From the NCBI RefSeq assembly GCF_028610625.1, contig NZ_JAQQWU010000001.1:663559-727558 (forward strand): a stretch of 64,000 nt of DNA, in the 5' to 3' direction. Of this stretch, positions 61,635-64,000 are shown piece after piece; position 1 is the stretch's first letter; every line of letters starts with the position of its first letter. The translations under genes and the position numbers were made by a program. Origin of the DNA: Guptibacillus spartinae. Lineage in GTDB: Bacteria > Bacillota > Bacilli > Bacillales > Guptibacillaceae. Below the pieces are notes generated by a model. That model searched no databases. It was not told where the DNA came from and saw nothing but the letters and a program-made list of their open reading frames with translations.

Positions 61635-63337
61635 AAGAACTAACATTTGTATGGGGTGAAATGCTGAAAGAGAAAAAAGATATCGTCCTCTCGATTTTAT
61701 TTGGTTTCATCGCAGGAATTACGGCCGTTGCTTTATTTGCATCAAGCGGCTATTTAATTTCTAAAGCGGCGCTCTCATTACCTGTTTTTGCACTAGCGAT
61801 TTTAACAGCGGTTGTGAAATTTTTTGGTCTTGCTCGTGCTGTGGGGCGCTATTTTGAAAGAATTTACTCCCATCGAGCCACTTTTACCATTTTAAGCAAC
61901 ATGCGCGTCTCCTTTTATAAAAAACTTGAACCTATTGCAGCAGGTTTATCTCAACGGTATCGAAGTGGAGAGTTACTGGGTAGAATAGTCGGAGATATTG
62001 ATCGACTTCAGCATTTTTACTTGCGAGTCTTTTACCCACCAATTGTCTTTATTTTGATTTTTCTTGTGACAATTTGGTTTACCTTAGTCTTTTCAATTGA
62101 AATAGCGTGCTTGTTGTTGTTAGGCGTTGTCTTTACAGGACTAGTCATACCGGGATTTTTTGCCTGGCGTCTACGTAAAAAAGATCAGGCCGTCAGGAGA
62201 CTTCGAGGAGAGTTTGCAGCTGAATCAGCTGAATTTTTCGATGGGTATCGGGAATTGAAGATCATGAGAGAAATCGAGAATAAAAAGAAGGCCCTCGAAA
62301 ACCATTCGAATGAGACGTTACTTGCAGAAAGCAAAGCAGGCAATGCAGAAGTTTTTCACCAGGCGATTAATTCCTTTACCTCTTTATTTGTCACATGGTG
62401 TGTGATTGGGGTTGGTTCGTATTTCGTTACATCGGGAGAATTAAATGGTCTATTTCTCGCCATGCTTGTTCTTATTTCTTTAACCTCCTTTGAGAACGCA
62501 GTGCCAATGGCGATTATACCAGCCTATTTACAAGACAGTATTGTCGCTTCTAAAAGACTTTCATCTGTCAAAGGCGAAGCAAGGAATGAAGTTCAGGGAA
62601 AGACTGAGCTACCGAAAGGGAAGCCGTTTTGTATGGCGGCGAATCAGGTCACTTTCTCCTATCCTGGAGAAGCGAGAAAGGCATTAAATCACGTAACGGT
62701 TCATATACCAGCAGGAGGAAAAACGGCGATTGTAGGGCCAAGTGGTTCTGGTAAGTCTACCCTTTTACACCTTTTTCTTAAGTTCTATGAAAGCGGCGGC
62801 CTAGAAATGAATGGTGAGTCGACCCTAAAGCTATCGCAGGAAAAAGTTTGGGAGGTAACGAATGTGGTTCTTCAACAAAATCATTTTTTCTCAGGATCCA
62901 TTCGAGATAACTTGAAACTCGCTGGTGAGACGTTAACCGATGAACAGTTACGAAACACCCTTCACGTTGTCCAGCTAGAACATCTTTCTCTTGATTATCA
63001 TGTTCAAGAAAAGGGTGCGAATTTGTCTGGAGGCGAACAGCAACGTCTCGCAATTGCACGAGCTCTGTTAAAAGGAAAGAGGGTGTGGATGCTGGATGAA
63101 CCGACTTCTTCCGTGGATCTTTTGACGGAAAGAGTGATCCTAAACCATCTATTAAATCAAGCCAAAGAAGATACGCTTTTACTGGTCAGTCATCGGCTAA
63201 ACAACCTTGAAAAAATGGATCAGATTATCGTAATGGATTCAGGTGAAATTGTAGAAAGTGGGACGTACAAAGAATTAATGGAGAAAAAAGGATATTTCTA
63301 TGAAATGAGAGAAATCGAAAAAAGCGTTCTGCTTTAA
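61631..63337 (+). CDS. cydC: Thiol reductant ABC exporter subunit CydC
   Basis: The 568-residue partner of CydD has six helices (1-300) and an ATPase domain with GPSGSGKST near 375, LSGGEQQR and WMLDEPTSSVD. ATG 61631 overlaps the cydD stop (ATGA), which couples them for heterodimer assembly. A strong terminator follows. Confidence 0.92.
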   Translation: MKELTFVWGEMLKEKKDIVLSILFGFIAGITAVALFASSGYLISKAALSLPVFALAILTAVVKFFGLARAVGRYFERIYSHRATFTILSNMRVSFYKKLEPIAAGLSQRYRSGELLGRIVGDIDRLQHFYLRVFYPPIVFILIFLVTIWFTLVFSIEIACLLLLGVVFTGLVIPGFFAWRLRKKDQAVRRLRGEFAAESAEFFDGYRELKIMREIENKKKALENHSNETLLAESKAGNAEVFHQAINSFTSLFVTWCVIGVGSYFVTSGELNGLFLAMLVLISLTSFENAVPMAIIPAYLQDSIVASKRLSSVKGEARNEVQGKTELPKGKPFCMAANQVTFSYPGEARKALNHVTVHIPAGGKTAIVGPSGSGKSTLLHLFLKFYESGGLEMNGESTLKLSQEKVWEVTNVVLQQNHFFSGSIRDNLKLAGETLTDEQLRNTLHVVQLEHLSLDYHVQEKGANLSGGEQQRLAIARALLKGKRVWMLDEPTSSVDLLTERVILNHLLNQAKEDTLLLVSHRLNNLEKMDQIIVMDSGEIVESGTYKELMEKKGYFYEMREIEKSVLL

Positions 63338-63343
63338 ATCTAT

Positions 63344-63387
63344 CTTCCAATTTCCTGCTGTTATTCAGCAGGGATTGGAAGTTTTTT
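63344..63387 (+). terminator. Terminator after cydC
   Basis: CTTCCAATTTCCTGCTG and CAGCAGGGATTGGAAG, with one bulge, followed by six to seven T. Confidence 0.85.
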
Positions 63388-64000
63388 TAAGTTTTCACAA
63401 AAAACTTTCATGATCTTTCACTCTCAACCCAAGAATGAAAATAGAGCATTCCTTCCATAATGGAGATACCGTGAACAGTGAGTTTCAACGTGCTCTTTAA
63501 TGGTGGTTCGACCCTGTACAAAAAACTGTTGGATGGAATTTGGTGCACAACCCATTGTTAGCTCTCTCTACCGAGAGATGACTACGAACAGAAAAATGTT
63601 TAAGTTCAAATTCCTTCCACTGTTTACGGAATCTATCTCATAAAGGATGGCTTTGAACATGGAAGTTTTGTATAAACAGTGTGCTGGCTTAGATGTCCAT
63701 TCTGAAACCATAGTGGCCAGTGTTTTACTAGAAGACGACCAACGCAATGTTACGAAAGAGACAGAGACCTTTCCGACGTTGACAAAAGATTTATTTCGTC
63801 TTTTGAAGTGGTTGGAAGATCGACAAGTGACCCACATCGCAATGGAAAGCACAGGGATCTACTGGAAACCGATTTATAATATTCTCGAAGATTATTTCGA
63901 TATTGCTCTCGCTAATGCGCAAAGAATTAAAAACGTCCCTGGTCGCAAAACGGATGTATGCGATGCAGAATGGATTGCCAAGTTATTGCGGCATGGACTA
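63388..64000 (+). mobile_element. IS110-family element, left part (right end outside the window)
   Basis: From the cydC terminator to the transposase start there are 271 bases without a convincing ORF, then an IS110 transposase cut by the window edge. IS110 elements have no inverted terminal repeats and no target duplication is seen, so the left boundary cannot be placed by eye. The non-coding stretch includes a hairpin (TCTCT/AGAGA near 63564-63580). In the IS110 group this left region encodes the bridge RNA that chooses target and donor; by location it would be here. I did not derive its fold. Confidence 0.6.
63659..64000 (+). CDS. IS110 family transposase, N-terminal part (cut by window end)
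   Basis: The visible 114 residues begin MEVLYKQCAGLDVHSE and contain the acidic set of the IS110 DEDD domain: Asp12 in LDVH, Glu63 in AMESTGIYW, Asp99 in GRKTD and Asp102 in CDAEW. The C-terminal Ser domain lies beyond the window. ATG 63659 follows AAAGGATGG; ATG 63647 is an alternative. The frame is open to the last base. It is unlike its neighbours in function and marks a mobile insertion next to cydC. Confidence 0.93.
   Translation, partial: MEVLYKQCAGLDVHSETIVASVLLEDDQRNVTKETETFPTLTKDLFRLLKWLEDRQVTHIAMESTGIYWKPIYNILEDYFDIALANAQRIKNVPGRKTDVCDAEWIAKLLRHGL

Noticed and set aside
63568..63852. 94-residue minus-strand ORF at the IS110 element
   Set aside because: It is antisense to the transposase start and has no recognisable domain or site.

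Overview
The window comes from a low-to-medium GC Firmicute of the family Bacillaceae, most likely an aerobic, pigmented, spore-forming Bacillus relative. The support is gene content: bacilliredoxin BrxA, KapB, YpjP, YuzB, a YpgR/CvfC-type protein, the DppA/YkfB/YkfC set, a SleB-like cell-wall hydrolase, small spore-protein-like ORFs, AGGAGG-type ribosome binding sites with many GTG and TTG starts, and intrinsic terminators after most transcription units. The complete carotenoid pathway suggests an orange or yellow bacillus of marine or saline habitats. The genus is not determined here.

Layout. 0-13.9 kb is housekeeping and stress genes: the end of glgA, an EAL protein, an AI-2E-family permease, a lytic transglycosylase, a CvfC-type HEAT protein, brxA, an OsmC protein, two paralogous trhO genes 5 kb apart, a TelA operon, a glutaredoxin, an acyl-CoA dehydrogenase, a SleB-like hydrolase, kapB and an NRDE/TANGO2 protein. 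13.97-14.87 kb is one run of nine tRNA genes with its own promoter and terminator and no rRNA. 14.9-24.1 kb carries small proteins, ypjP, yuzB, a thioredoxin reductase, hsp20, thyA-dfrA, a YitT protein, a 2Fe-2S ferredoxin and an ABC-F ATPase. 24.2-32.2 kb is a peptide and murein-peptide use locus (dppA, two permeases, a binding lipoprotein, ykfB, ykfC, a penicillin-recognising serine hydrolase and an L,D-transpeptidase) that has no ATPase gene.

32.7-55.0 kb is a C30 carotenoid locus in three transcription units. The first is crtN-like, crtN-like, crtM on plus. The second, on minus, is crtN-like, a CruF-like membrane protein, a glycosyltransferase and another crtN-like gene. Diverging from the second on plus are the acyltransferase crtO and the type 2 isopentenyl-diphosphate isomerase fni. 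About 11.7 kb of accessory genes (hydrolases, GNAT acetyltransferases, a P-loop ATPase, DUF2975/XRE/DUF817/HIT, a PdaC-like deacetylase, an LCP protein, VOC proteins and a frameshifted peptidase E) sits between the first and second units. Together the enzymes can make the precursor, condense it to diapophytoene, desaturate and oxidise it, possibly hydrate one end, then glycosylate and acylate it.

55-64 kb holds an NhaC-family antiporter, an S-box (SAM-I) riboswitch controlling an MsrA with an N-terminal FbpA-like domain, a large membrane-anchored alpha/beta hydrolase, cydDC under a promoter with a Rex-type operator, and the left part of an IS110-family element cut by the window edge.
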